A stretch of DNA of 64,000 bases from Pedobacter zeaxanthinifaciens (GTDB lineage Bacteria; Bacteroidota; Bacteroidia; Sphingobacteriales; Sphingobacteriaceae), in assembly GCF_003313335.1 (NCBI RefSeq), contig NZ_QMHP01000003.1, forward strand, positions 372,001-436,000. Direction: 5' to 3'. Position 1 is the first letter of the stretch, and each line of letters opens with the position of its first letter. The notes beneath the pieces were generated by a model that saw nothing but the letters and a program-made list of their open reading frames with translations, had not been told where the DNA came from and did no database searches. This document shows positions 1 to 7,857 of the stretch, one piece after another. Position numbers and translations under genes: made by a program.

Positions 1-2
1 CA

Positions 3-470
3 ATCACCGGAACTATCAATTATTTCGATGACAAAGAAAATGATACCGAGGTGGAAGTTGGAGAAGGCCTGATGATTTTTTTGGAAAGCAACACTTTTGT
101 TAAACTTACCAATCCTTATGAAACAGAAGTGATCAGTTATTTAGTTATTTGCATCAAACAAAAACAGTTAGAGCCTAGCTCGCCAGTTTTCTTTACTGTC
201 GACCTATCTAAGCAAAACACCTTCTCTACGCTAAGTCCAGACGCTGCACCTTTCAAAATCTGCATGGCGCAATTTACTGGCCGCGGAGAAAACGAATACC
301 TGCTCAATCAACGCCAAACCTTTTACGTGTATGTGCTGGCAGGCGCTTTCGAAATTGAGGGCAGGCTATTACACGATAGGGATGGACTTTGTTTATGGCA
401 TACCGAAAAAGTAGAGATGGAAGCGCTGAGTAACCATGCCACTATCATCACGGTCGAATTGCCAACTTAG
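3..470 (+). CDS. Pirin-like (YhaK-type) bicupin protein, C-terminal part
   Basis: The reading frame is open to the left window edge, so this is the 3' end of a gene whose start lies outside. The visible 155 residues look like the C-terminal cupin of the pirin/quercetinase-like family: a beta-rich segment ending in 'GAFEIEGRLLHDRDGLCLW' and an acidic 'ALSNHATIITVELP' tail, which resembles the pirin-C consensus of a second, usually metal-free cupin. Proteins of this family are cytosolic and their physiological role is often unclear. A GTG at position 51 could be read as a start, but frame continuity upstream and family length argue against it. The family call is moderate because only half of the protein is seen. 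Confidence 0.7.
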   Translation: MTGTINYFDDKENDTEVEVGEGLMIFLESNTFVKLTNPYETEVISYLVICIKQKQLEPSSPVFFTVDLSKQNTFSTLSPDAAPFKICMAQFTGRGENEYLLNQRQTFYVYVLAGAFEIEGRLLHDRDGLCLWHTEKVEMEALSNHATIITVELPT

Positions 471-509
471 CTTATTTCATATTTTATCTGCCTCATCCGC
501 AGAAAGCAA

Positions 510-517
510 TATCTTTG
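510..517 (+). promoter_or_regulatory. TAnnTTTG -7 box upstream of purD
   Basis: TATCTTTG matches the Bacteroidota -7 consensus TAnnTTTG and ends only 4 bases before the purD ATG. The transcript would therefore have almost no leader. No clear -33 TTG is seen at the usual distance. Confidence 0.5.
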
Positions 518-521
518 CGGT

Positions 522-1793
522 ATGAATATCTTACTCATCGGTTCGGGCGGAAGAGAGTGTGCTTTTGCCTGGAAATTAAGCCAATCGGAAAAATGCGAAA
601 ATTTGTTTATTGCACCAGGCAATGCCGGAACAGCAAATTATGGCAAAAATGTAAATATCAACCCTAATGATTTTGAAGCAGTAAAAGCACTTGCACTGAA
701 AGAGCAGATAGATTTATTAGTGGTAGGTCCCGAAGAGCCTTTAGTTTTAGGTATTCATGATTTTTTTGCTGCAGATGAAGCTTTGGCGCACATCCCTGTA
801 ATTGGCCCTAAAAAAGAAGGTGCCATTTTAGAAGGAAGTAAAGATTTCTCTAAGCAGTTTATGGAGCGCCATCATATCCCAACGGCAAAATCAAAGTCGT
901 TTACTAACGAAAACTTGGAGGAAGGACTGGCCTATTTAGCGCAGCACAGCTTGCCAATTGTGCTAAAAGCCGATGGCTTGGCAGCTGGGAAGGGCGTGCT
1001 GATCATCGATAACCATCAGGAGGCGCAGGATGAACTTAGGCTGATGTTGGATGGCAAGTTTGGTAAAGCTGGTTCTACGGTGGTAGTGGAGGAGTTTTTA
1101 ACCGGAATTGAACTTTCTGTTTTTATATTAACCGATGGAAAAAACTATGTGATTTTACCAGAGGCGAAGGACTACAAACGCATTGGACAAGGCGACACAG
1201 GTTTGAATACAGGTGGTATGGGATCGGTATCTCCAGTGCCATTTGCTGATGCTGCATTTTTAAATAAAATTGAAGAACGTATCATTAAACCTACCGTAAA
1301 TGGATTAGCAAGCGAAGGAATTGACTATACAGGTTTTATTTTCTTCGGGCTAATTAAAGTGGGCGATGAGCCTTATGTGATTGAATATAATGCTCGTATG
1401 GGCGATCCCGAAACTGAAAGTGTAATGTTAAGGATTGAGAATGACTTGCTAGAATTATTTATGGCTTGTGCCAATAAAAATTTAGGCGACTATCAAATCA
1501 AAATCAGCGAAAAAAATGCAGCTACCGTAATGATTGTTGCCGGCGGCTACCCAGGTGATTACGAAAAAGGAAAAGTAATTACCGGCTTAGATAACATTAG
1601 AGATTCTTTTGCTTTCCATGCTGGAACTACTTCCGAAGGAGGCTTAGTAAAAACCAATGGCGGTAGGGTATTGGCTATCAGTTCATTAAAAGATTCGCAA
1701 TTTGAAGCTTTACAATGCGCCACCGCTGATGCTGCCAGAATTTACTTTGATGGCAAATATTTTAGAGAAGATATCGGATTTGACTTAATGTAA
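522..1793 (+). CDS. purD: Phosphoribosylamine--glycine ligase (GARS)
   Basis: This enzyme makes glycinamide ribonucleotide from 5-phosphoribosylamine, glycine and ATP, the second step of de novo purine synthesis in the cytosol. The 423-residue length is typical of the family. The N-terminal 'GSGGRE' loop (residues 7-12), the ATP-grasp segment 'KADGLAAGKG' (149-158) and 'NARMGDPETE' (290-299), which carries metal and ATP ligands, are all present, so the enzyme looks intact. The ATG sits just after a TAnnTTTG box and the gene is followed by an intrinsic terminator at 1875-1919, so it is probably monocistronic. No PurR-like site is visible. Confidence 0.97.
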   Translation: MNILLIGSGGRECAFAWKLSQSEKCENLFIAPGNAGTANYGKNVNINPNDFEAVKALALKEQIDLLVVGPEEPLVLGIHDFFAADEALAHIPVIGPKKEGAILEGSKDFSKQFMERHHIPTAKSKSFTNENLEEGLAYLAQHSLPIVLKADGLAAGKGVLIIDNHQEAQDELRLMLDGKFGKAGSTVVVEEFLTGIELSVFILTDGKNYVILPEAKDYKRIGQGDTGLNTGGMGSVSPVPFADAAFLNKIEERIIKPTVNGLASEGIDYTGFIFFGLIKVGDEPYVIEYNARMGDPETESVMLRIENDLLELFMACANKNLGDYQIKISEKNAATVMIVAGGYPGDYEKGKVITGLDNIRDSFAFHAGTTSEGGLVKTNGGRVLAISSLKDSQFEALQCATADAARIYFDGKYFREDIGFDLM

Positions 1794-1874
1794 ATCCACA
1801 ATTCGAGGAAATTATTTCTCAATTATCAACATTTTTCGTAACCTTGTATTTAACAAGGTGCAACTAACCCATTT

Positions 1875-1919
1875 CCCAACTAAGCACTTTGCGAACTGCT
1901 TAGTTGGGATTTTCTTTTG
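1875..1919 (+). terminator. Intrinsic terminator after purD
   Basis: A perfect 12-bp stem (CCCAACTAAGCA pairing with TGCTTAGTTGGG) around a 10-base loop, followed by a T-rich tract. It ends the purD transcript. Confidence 0.85.
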
Positions 1920-1980
1920 ATCAGCTACCTACGCGGTTAATTGGCATGCTTTTTTAGTATTAAGTTTTTTTAATTGTAGC

Positions 1981-2694
1981 TTGAAAAAAACATTACATAA
2001 GGCCATTTTTTATTCAGCCCTCTTTTTAGGGTTGATTTCTCCTATGCTAGTTTTTTCACAACAGGATATTCCAAAAAGGATATCAGTTGTAGTTACAGCT
2101 AAAGAAATTGGTAATGAAAAACAGTTAGTGCAATTGCCTGCTGATAATTTTCCGAAAACTATTGGTAGCGCAGCGGTTAAAAAGCATAGCAAGCCGGTTA
2201 CAAGAGCAATTCCCGAGAAATACATTGCTGTTATAAAAGAGCCAGCGTCAAAAAAAGTGGAGGAAAAACTGATTAAGCCGGCAGTAAAACCGACAGCAGA
2301 AAAGCATGCGGAAGCTAAGGCATCCGTAAGCGAAACTAAAACAACTTCCGCTGTACCAACAGATAATAGTGCTAATCAGCAATTTAATTCAGCTACCAAT
2401 ACATCAGCTACCGAAAACAATACAAGTGATTCTATTTCGCCAGCCGACGATATATCGATTAGTAAAACGGTAGAGCAAATAGGTGAAAAAACGATCACTA
2501 CTATTAAAGCCAGAAAAGACAATAAAGAATTAGCAACATTTACGCACAGTTCAAAAGTTAACTCCATCAGTTACATTTGGATTGGTTGCTTTTTAATTAT
2601 CGCCGGCGTAGTATTAGGTTTACTTTTTGGAAGGCCTGCATTCTTGATTTCGTTTGTTGGTGTAGTTTTTATTACGCTAGGCTTGGTGATATAA
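1981..2694 (+). CDS. Secreted/membrane protein of unknown function with C-terminal double TM
   Basis: I do not recognise this family. The 237-residue protein starts at TTG, with no better ATG nearby, and has a hydrophobic signal-like N-terminus (about residues 9-27, ending 'SPMLVFSQQ'). A long low-complexity middle rich in Lys, Ala, Ser and Thr follows, then two closely spaced hydrophobic segments at about 195-236 near the C-terminus. The likely topology is a periplasmic linker tethered to the inner membrane by a hairpin. The gene stands alone between the purD terminator and a convergent thioredoxin-like gene. The composition gives no enzymatic clue. Confidence 0.6.
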   Translation: MKKTLHKAIFYSALFLGLISPMLVFSQQDIPKRISVVVTAKEIGNEKQLVQLPADNFPKTIGSAAVKKHSKPVTRAIPEKYIAVIKEPASKKVEEKLIKPAVKPTAEKHAEAKASVSETKTTSAVPTDNSANQQFNSATNTSATENNTSDSISPADDISISKTVEQIGEKTITTIKARKDNKELATFTHSSKVNSISYIWIGCFLIIAGVVLGLLFGRPAFLISFVGVVFITLGLVI

Positions 2695-2724
2695 AAAAGC
2701 CCCCTGCTTTTGCAAACAGGAGGC
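2693..2724 (-). terminator. Intrinsic terminator of the TlpA-like gene (convergent intergenic region)
   Basis: GCCCCCTG (2699-2706) pairs with CAGGAGGC (2717-2724) with one mismatch. On the minus strand the stem is followed by a run of T (the A run at 2693-2698). It may work weakly on the plus strand too. Confidence 0.75.
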
Positions 2725-2744
2725 TTCTCGCTTAAATAGCTTTT

Positions 2745-3893
2745 TTATTTAGATTTCTTATCAAGTAGCTCTGATAACTTATCATGTAAAGCTTTACCTC
2801 TTAGGTTTTTAGCAACAATTTTTCCATTTGGATCTACTAGGAAACTGAATGGAATGCTCTGAACTCCAAAACCTTTAGAAACTTCGTTATCCCAACCTTT
2901 CAAATCTGAAACGTGTGTCCAAGTTAATTTATCAGCCTCAACAGCTTTTAACCAAGCTTCTTTTGTTGTTCTGGTATTGCCACCATCTAAAGAAACACCT
3001 AAAACTGTGAAATTTTTATCTTTAAATTTATTAAAAGCATCCACTACATTAGGGTTTTCTTGACGACAAGGGCCGCACCATGAAGCCCAAAAATCTACCA
3101 ATACGTATTTACCTTTAAAATCAGATAATTTAACTGGCTTGCCATCTGGGTCGTTTTGCGTAAAATCGGCCACCATTGTTCCAATTTGAGTCTTTTTAGC
3201 TCCTTCTATTGAACTTTCAATATTTTTACCTAACGCAGTTGATCTTACATTTGCAGCAAATTTTTTGAATTCTGCATCTGCTACACTTGGATCAAATTCG
3301 TAACCTAAGCTCGATCTAAAAGCCATTAAACCGATAAAAGAATCCCTATTGCCTTCAGCAAATTTTTTGTAGATAGGCGTTGCCTCGCCGGTAGCAGCAT
3401 CATATTTGGCCATAAAAGGCTTCATAAATTCCTCATCCTTTTTTTGCTCTTGGGTGTAAGAATTATACTCTTTCATTAAAACCGCAACTTTATCATCCAC
3501 TGGTTTTAAAGCAGCTTTTAACTTTGCATTATCTTCATTAACCTTTGAACCGGTAATTTTAGCATTTTTGATAGAGTCAGCAGCAATGATATTAATTACA
3601 GCAGGCTCTAAGTAAAAGTTCAGCGCATCAGCAGGCACTCTCTTTTTTGGGTCGGCTGGCGGCATATCATTATGTTTCACTCTAATTGAAGCTTGCGTAA
3701 TCGAAGGAATGCTTCCTTTGAACTCAAATGCACCATTAACTAAACTTGCAGAATCTGCGATTTTATTGCCATAAGCTAAGTAAGCCTTAGCGGGCGCATT
3801 TAAACCAGCCACTTTACCTTTTATCGTAAAATCTGATTGAGCCATTAATGCTACCGGTGCCAGCATTAAGGCTGAAAGAATTGCTTTTTTCAT
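2745..3893 (-). CDS. TlpA-family thiol:disulfide oxidoreductase with DUF4369-like N-terminus
   Basis: This is a periplasmic thioredoxin-fold protein of the TlpA/ResA type common in Bacteroidota. It has a signal peptide (residues 1-18, ending 'ALMA'), a beta-rich DUF4369-like domain ('FTIKGKVAGL', about 22-115), a helical linker, and a C-terminal AhpC/TSA-thioredoxin domain with the active site 'WCGPC' at 272-276 and a cis-Pro-like 'SIPFSFLVDPNG'. The likely role is reduction of periplasmic disulfides, for example in cytochrome c maturation or stress defence; the substrate is unknown. It appears monocistronic with its own TAnnTTTG box (3968-3975) and terminator. All active-site residues are intact. 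Confidence 0.9.
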   Translation of the reverse strand: MKKAILSALMLAPVALMAQSDFTIKGKVAGLNAPAKAYLAYGNKIADSASLVNGAFEFKGSIPSITQASIRVKHNDMPPADPKKRVPADALNFYLEPAVINIIAADSIKNAKITGSKVNEDNAKLKAALKPVDDKVAVLMKEYNSYTQEQKKDEEFMKPFMAKYDAATGEATPIYKKFAEGNRDSFIGLMAFRSSLGYEFDPSVADAEFKKFAANVRSTALGKNIESSIEGAKKTQIGTMVADFTQNDPDGKPVKLSDFKGKYVLVDFWASWCGPCRQENPNVVDAFNKFKDKNFTVLGVSLDGGNTRTTKEAWLKAVEADKLTWTHVSDLKGWDNEVSKGFGVQSIPFSFLVDPNGKIVAKNLRGKALHDKLSELLDKKSK

Positions 3894-3967
3894 TGTTTTA
3901 ATTTATTTTTTTGGAATGAGGGCGTGCGTTTTTACACCCACATTATTTAGTACTATAAGTTGTTAAT

Positions 3968-3975
3968 CAAATATA
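3968..3975 (-). promoter_or_regulatory. TAnnTTTG -7 box for the TlpA-like gene
   Basis: The minus strand reads TATATTTG, a perfect match to TAnnTTTG, about 75 bases before the ATG. A TTG lies only 13 bases upstream, closer than the usual -33 spacing. Confidence 0.45.
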
Positions 3976-4003
3976 CAGATATATCATGCAATTTTTGTAA
4001 CTA

Positions 4004-5185
4004 TTAGGTTAGTTTTTGATAGGTGCGCCACCATAAATCTGGCATTTCCCCATTTACAGCTGTGTTATAATCGTCATATCTGCAAGGGACTAGGTGAAAA
4101 CGTTCGTTTTTAGAACCATTTGCAGGGTAAGGTACCTGCATCCACCACCTATCCGATTTTTTGCTCTTTACAAAATTCACTTCCGTAGCACCATCATTTA
4201 CACTGGCCCGGTAAATGATATATTGTGATTTTGGCGTCAATGGAAAATCCTTTTTCCTATTATAAAAGCCATCCATAAAGTACCATACCATTTGCGACAA
4301 TAACATGGCTGTTTGGCCGCTTCTATCAAATGCTGGATTGAATTCGTAAAAACCAATCGAAGTTAGCTTATCGCTCATGCCAGCATAACGGGCAATACGA
4401 CAGGCATCTTCGCCATAAAAACCGTTAGGCACCATGTTCGCATTAGCGCAGGCATCACTAGAACGAATGGCTCCAATATCAAAGCTTACCATATTCGCAT
4501 TACGAATCACAGGCTCAGATACCGATAAATCCGCAACAAACTCGCCCAACCGGTGTACATCAAAATAAAGTTTATCCATCACTCGCAAACTATCCTGACT
4601 TACAAAATAGGTTTGGTAACCCATGTTGCTAAAATTGAATAGGTAGTTGGGCTGATGCAGAAAAATTTTACTCAAATAACTTTGTGAAGTCGTGGTAACA
4701 TCTTCCGTTTCATCTTGCTCTAAATCAAAGCGATTATCTACCACTAACAAATCAACTTTTTGCTCTAAATTTTCATAACCCATGTATTGCGCATAGGTGA
4801 TATCTTGACCACCACCAATGATAATTGGCACGATATTCAGCTTAATTAATTCTGAAACAACATTTTTTACAGCAAAATAAGTATCAGAAACGGCTTGCCC
4901 AGCAATGATGTTGCCCAAGTCAACTATTTTGGTTGGCACCTGGCCCTCATTCAGCAGATAAAACTGTTCTCTAAAATAATCTGGTGCCAAAGCACAACCG
5001 TTGTTATTAACCGCTCCCCTATCATCTTTTACTCCAATAATAGCCAAATCGTACTTTCCTTCTTCCAATTCGGGGAAGCTATCAGTAAAAAATTCCACCT
5101 TCATTCCTAGTTGGCTGGTTAGGAAACCATGTTTAGGTGTAAATTTTTCAGTATCAATTGGTGAAAAAAAATCGGATAAAGTCAT
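4004..5185 (-). CDS. Arginase-fold (formimidoylglutamase-like) protein with degenerate metal site
   Basis: The fold follows the arginase/agmatinase/formimidoylglutamase family: 'IIIGGGQDITY' (121-131), 'VVDNRFD' (148-154), 'MVSFDIGAI' (232-240) and 'EFNP' (281-284) align in order with the canonical GGGHD, DAHxD, SxDxD and E-x-N-P motifs. Three of the usual manganese ligands are replaced: His by Gln127, His by Arg152 and Asp by Gly238. Classic binuclear-Mn ureohydrolase chemistry is therefore doubtful. It has 393 residues, longer than typical arginases (about 300), with an extra C-terminal segment. It is divergent from the SDR gene. Annotation pipelines may call it formimidoylglutamase, but no hut genes are nearby. 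It could be a structural or regulatory paralogue. Confidence 0.75.
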   Translation of the reverse strand: MTLSDFFSPIDTEKFTPKHGFLTSQLGMKVEFFTDSFPELEEGKYDLAIIGVKDDRGAVNNNGCALAPDYFREQFYLLNEGQVPTKIVDLGNIIAGQAVSDTYFAVKNVVSELIKLNIVPIIIGGGQDITYAQYMGYENLEQKVDLLVVDNRFDLEQDETEDVTTTSQSYLSKIFLHQPNYLFNFSNMGYQTYFVSQDSLRVMDKLYFDVHRLGEFVADLSVSEPVIRNANMVSFDIGAIRSSDACANANMVPNGFYGEDACRIARYAGMSDKLTSIGFYEFNPAFDRSGQTAMLLSQMVWYFMDGFYNRKKDFPLTPKSQYIIYRASVNDGATEVNFVKSKKSDRWWMQVPYPANGSKNERFHLVPCRYDDYNTAVNGEMPDLWWRTYQKLT

Positions 5186-5216
5186 AAAGCCACTAAAATG
5201 TTTGCCCTCAAATATC

Positions 5217-5224
5217 TATTTTTG
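5217..5224 (+). promoter_or_regulatory. TAnnTTTG -7 box before the SDR gene
   Basis: TATTTTTG matches the consensus 27 bases before the preferred ATG at 5252. This supports the downstream start over the TTG-side extension from 5198. Confidence 0.4.
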
Positions 5225-5251
5225 AGCGCATATTTCAACACAAAAAATGAA

Positions 5252-6214
5252 ATGATACTCGTTACAGGGGCAACAGGTTTTTTAGGGGCAGAGTTAGTAA
5301 AGCAGCTTACCGACCAGAATTTAACAGTTAGGGCCATTAAAAGAAGCACGGCTGTAATTCCATCCACACTTAAAAATAACCCGCTTGTAACTTGGCACAC
5401 TGCAGATATAAACGAACCAGAAAGCTTGATTGAAGCTTTTGACGGCGTAACCAAAGCTTACCACTGCGCTGCATTTGTTTCTTTTGATCCTAAGGATAAA
5501 GCCAAGCTTTTAAAAATCAATATCGAAGGCACCGCTAACATGGTGAACATTTGCTTGGATTTAAATGTGCGTTTATTGCACGTGAGTTCCATTGCGGCCC
5601 TGGGCGATGCAAAGCCTGGCGAACTGATTACTGAAAAGCATTTTTGGGATTACAACCCTAAAGCGCACAATTATGCCATTTCTAAATATCAAGGGGAAAT
5701 GGAAGTTTGGCGTGGCATAGCCGAAGGACTGGACGCCGTAATTGTGAATCCAGCGGTTATTATCGGCAAAAATGCTGGCTACAATGGCAGCGGAGCCATT
5801 TTTAAACTGGTAAAGGAAGGCTTGAAATTTTATACCGATGGCGCCACTGGCATTGTTGATGTAGCAGATGTTGCCAAGTGCATGATTTTATTAATGGAAA
5901 GCAATATCAGCGAAGAACGATTTACACTTAGCGCCGGAAATTTGCATTACAAAGATTTTTTTGCGGAAATTGCGAAAGGCTTTGGCGCTAAAGCTCCTTC
6001 AAAAGAGGCCAAACCCTGGATGCTCGCCTTAGCGTGGCGAGCGGCAAAACTGGCAGCGCTGTTTACCGGTAAGCCCGCAGCGCTCACTAAAGAATCTGTC
6101 CGCAGTAGCTTCAATTTAAGTTATTATAGCAACAAAAAAGTAACCGAAACACTCAATTATACATTTAAACCTCTAAACCAAAGCATCGCTGAAGTTTGCA
6201 ATGCCCTTAAATAA
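5252..6214 (+). CDS. NAD(P)-dependent epimerase/dehydratase (extended SDR)
   Basis: This is a Rossmann-fold reductase of the extended SDR family. The nucleotide-binding motif 'TGATGFLGAELV' begins at residue 5 when the ATG at 5252 is used. An open extension to 5198 would put 18 odd residues in front, so 5252 is preferred. A catalytic Tyr-x3-Lys is visible as 'YAISK', with an upstream 'VSSIAALG'. The 320-residue length fits dihydroflavonol-4-reductase-like or sugar-nucleotide epimerase members; the substrate cannot be told. Its stop codon overlaps the next ATG by one base (TAATG), which implies translational coupling with the SerB-like gene. It is transcribed divergently from the arginase-like gene. 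Confidence 0.85.
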   Translation: MILVTGATGFLGAELVKQLTDQNLTVRAIKRSTAVIPSTLKNNPLVTWHTADINEPESLIEAFDGVTKAYHCAAFVSFDPKDKAKLLKINIEGTANMVNICLDLNVRLLHVSSIAALGDAKPGELITEKHFWDYNPKAHNYAISKYQGEMEVWRGIAEGLDAVIVNPAVIIGKNAGYNGSGAIFKLVKEGLKFYTDGATGIVDVADVAKCMILLMESNISEERFTLSAGNLHYKDFFAEIAKGFGAKAPSKEAKPWMLALAWRAAKLAALFTGKPAALTKESVRSSFNLSYYSNKKVTETLNYTFKPLNQSIAEVCNALK

Positions 6215-7512
6215 TGAAGCAACAAAACTTTTATATCATTGATTTCGACAGTACGTTTACCCAAGTGGAAGCGCTAGATGAATTAGCCAGAATTTCTTTA
6301 GCTAAACATCCTGACAGAGAAGCCATTTACCAAAAAATTGAAGACTATACCAATTTAGCAATGGAAGGTAAACTGTCTTTTTCGGAAAGCTTGGCACAAA
6401 GGGTAAAATTATTGGAAGCCAATGAAGAGCATTTGCAAAAACTAATCAAGCATTTGAAGAAAAAAGTGTCAAAATCTTTTTCACGCAATGCGGAATTTTT
6501 TAAAAAACATGCAGATGAAGTATTGATTGTTTCGGGTGGATTTAAAGAGTTTATCACGCCGGTGGTAAGCCAATACCACATTAAAAAAGAAAATATTTAC
6601 GCCAATACTTTTGTTACTACTGGCGATGGAAAAATTATTGACTACGACCATGCCAACCCGCTGAGCGAAGAAGGTGGTAAGGTAAAACTGATGCACCAAC
6701 TACAGCTGCAGGGCAATTTATATGGCATTGGCGATGGCTATTCTGATTATCAACTACGTGAAAGCGGTTTGATTAAAAAGTTTTATGCGTTCACAGAAAA
6801 TATTGCCCGTGAAAGCATTGTTACCAAAGCCGACCACGTAACGCCAAGTTTTGATGAGTTTTTGTACGTTAACAACCTGCCAAGGGCGATATCTTACCCT
6901 AAAAATAGGATCCTTTGCTTGGTAATTGGGGATGTAAATGCTGATAGCATTGCTTTTCTAAAGAAAGATGGCTTCTCTATTCGCCATAAAACAGAATTTG
7001 AAGAAAAGTATGTTGGTGATGTAGGCATGTTGCTATTGGCCAATGGCGAAAAAATTGATGATGACATATTGAGAAGGGCGGTTAAGCTCAAAACAATAGG
7101 TTATTTAGGCAGTGCAAAAAACAAATTCTCTTTACAAATTTGTAGTGAAATGGGCATTGTTGTTTTCGACGATCCTAAAGGAAATCCTAGGAACTCCTTA
7201 TTTATTCCAAAGCGTGTAGCCGATTTCATGAACAAAGGCACTACGTATTTGAGCAGTAACTTTCCTAATTTACAGTTGCCAGCTATCGATAAATCGCATC
7301 GTTTGATTCATATCCATAAGAATGTACCGGGTATCATGGCTCAAATCAACAATATTTTTGCTAAACACAACATCAATATTGTTGGCCAATTTTTAATGAC
7401 CAAAGGTGATATCGGCTACGCCATTACTGATATCAATGCTGAGTACGACAAACAACTCTTCAAGTCCTTAAAAAAAATTGAGCATACTATTAAATTTAGG
7501 GTGTTGTATTAA
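6214..7512 (+). CDS. SerB-type HAD phosphatase fused to SerA-like remnant and ACT domain
   Basis: The N-terminal half (about 1-215) is a HAD-IB phosphoserine-phosphatase-like domain: 'DFDST' nucleophile motif (10-14), 'VSGGF' near 105, a conserved Lys region near 150 and 'GDGYSD' near 171. The middle (about 225-345) resembles the substrate-binding half of D-3-phosphoglycerate dehydrogenase ('KTIGYLGSAKNKFSLQICSE'), but I see no NAD-binding Gly-rich motif. The C-terminal 70 residues closely resemble the SerA ACT domain ('HIHKNVPGIMAQINNIF', ending 'RVLY'), which binds serine in E. coli SerA. Inference: a serine-sensing phosphoserine phosphatase for L-serine synthesis. It is translationally coupled to the SDR upstream. 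Similar fusions probably exist in other Bacteroidota. Confidence 0.82.
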   Translation: MKQQNFYIIDFDSTFTQVEALDELARISLAKHPDREAIYQKIEDYTNLAMEGKLSFSESLAQRVKLLEANEEHLQKLIKHLKKKVSKSFSRNAEFFKKHADEVLIVSGGFKEFITPVVSQYHIKKENIYANTFVTTGDGKIIDYDHANPLSEEGGKVKLMHQLQLQGNLYGIGDGYSDYQLRESGLIKKFYAFTENIARESIVTKADHVTPSFDEFLYVNNLPRAISYPKNRILCLVIGDVNADSIAFLKKDGFSIRHKTEFEEKYVGDVGMLLLANGEKIDDDILRRAVKLKTIGYLGSAKNKFSLQICSEMGIVVFDDPKGNPRNSLFIPKRVADFMNKGTTYLSSNFPNLQLPAIDKSHRLIHIHKNVPGIMAQINNIFAKHNINIVGQFLMTKGDIGYAITDINAEYDKQLFKSLKKIEHTIKFRVLY

Positions 7513-7544
7513 AATTTAACTAAACTTTTTTAAGTTTAAGTAAC

Positions 7545-7622
7545 TGTCATTCTGAGCGCAGCGAAGAATCTACAAATTATGTTTAATTGATAATCAGATT
7601 CTTCGCTGCGCTCAGAATGACA
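7545..7622. repeat. Perfect 27-bp inverted repeat (GTCATTCTGAG-type palindrome)
   Basis: Arms at 7545-7571 and 7596-7622 are exact reverse complements around a 24-base AT-rich centre. Each arm begins TGTCATTCTGAGCGCAGCGA on its own strand. Outside the arms the sequence is ordinary. The motif resembles the arms of the tandem array at 61750-63145, so it looks like a member of a dispersed REP-like palindrome family. It could also act as a terminator for the SerB-like gene, but it lacks a T tail. Confidence 0.85.
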
Positions 7623-7727
7623 AAACGGACTAAGAAGTTCCACATGACTTTACTATCGTCGATACATATTTCCAACTTTACACTTATCATCGATAGGCCA
7701 AGCTAGCTTATTGTCTTTTTCAAACGG

Positions 7728-7775
7728 ATGCTGAACTAAATTCGTGTAGCATTTCGCCCTGCTACAAATCAGCAT
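7728..7775. other. Nested hairpin upstream of tryptophan dioxygenase gene
   Basis: The outer arms ATGCTG and CAGCAT enclose the inner arms TGTAGCA (7745-7751) and TGCTACA (7760-7766). There is no T tail. It may be a 5' leader structure or a remnant of a repeat; its function is not known. Confidence 0.35.
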
Positions 7776-7857
7776 GACCCAACTAGACCACCATCCACAA
7801 CTTGTTTATGGATTGGTGAGTATAAACAAAGAGGTTAAATTGTAAAGACAATATAAA

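Larger units (their letters stand above)
7513..7857. other. 345-bp intergenic region with two inverted-repeat elements
   Basis: No gene is seen here. The stretch holds the 27-bp-arm inverted repeat at 7545-7622 and a nested hairpin at 7728-7775. No tRNA or T-tailed terminator was recognised, and no convincing TAnnTTTG box precedes the dioxygenase gene. Confidence 0.6.
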
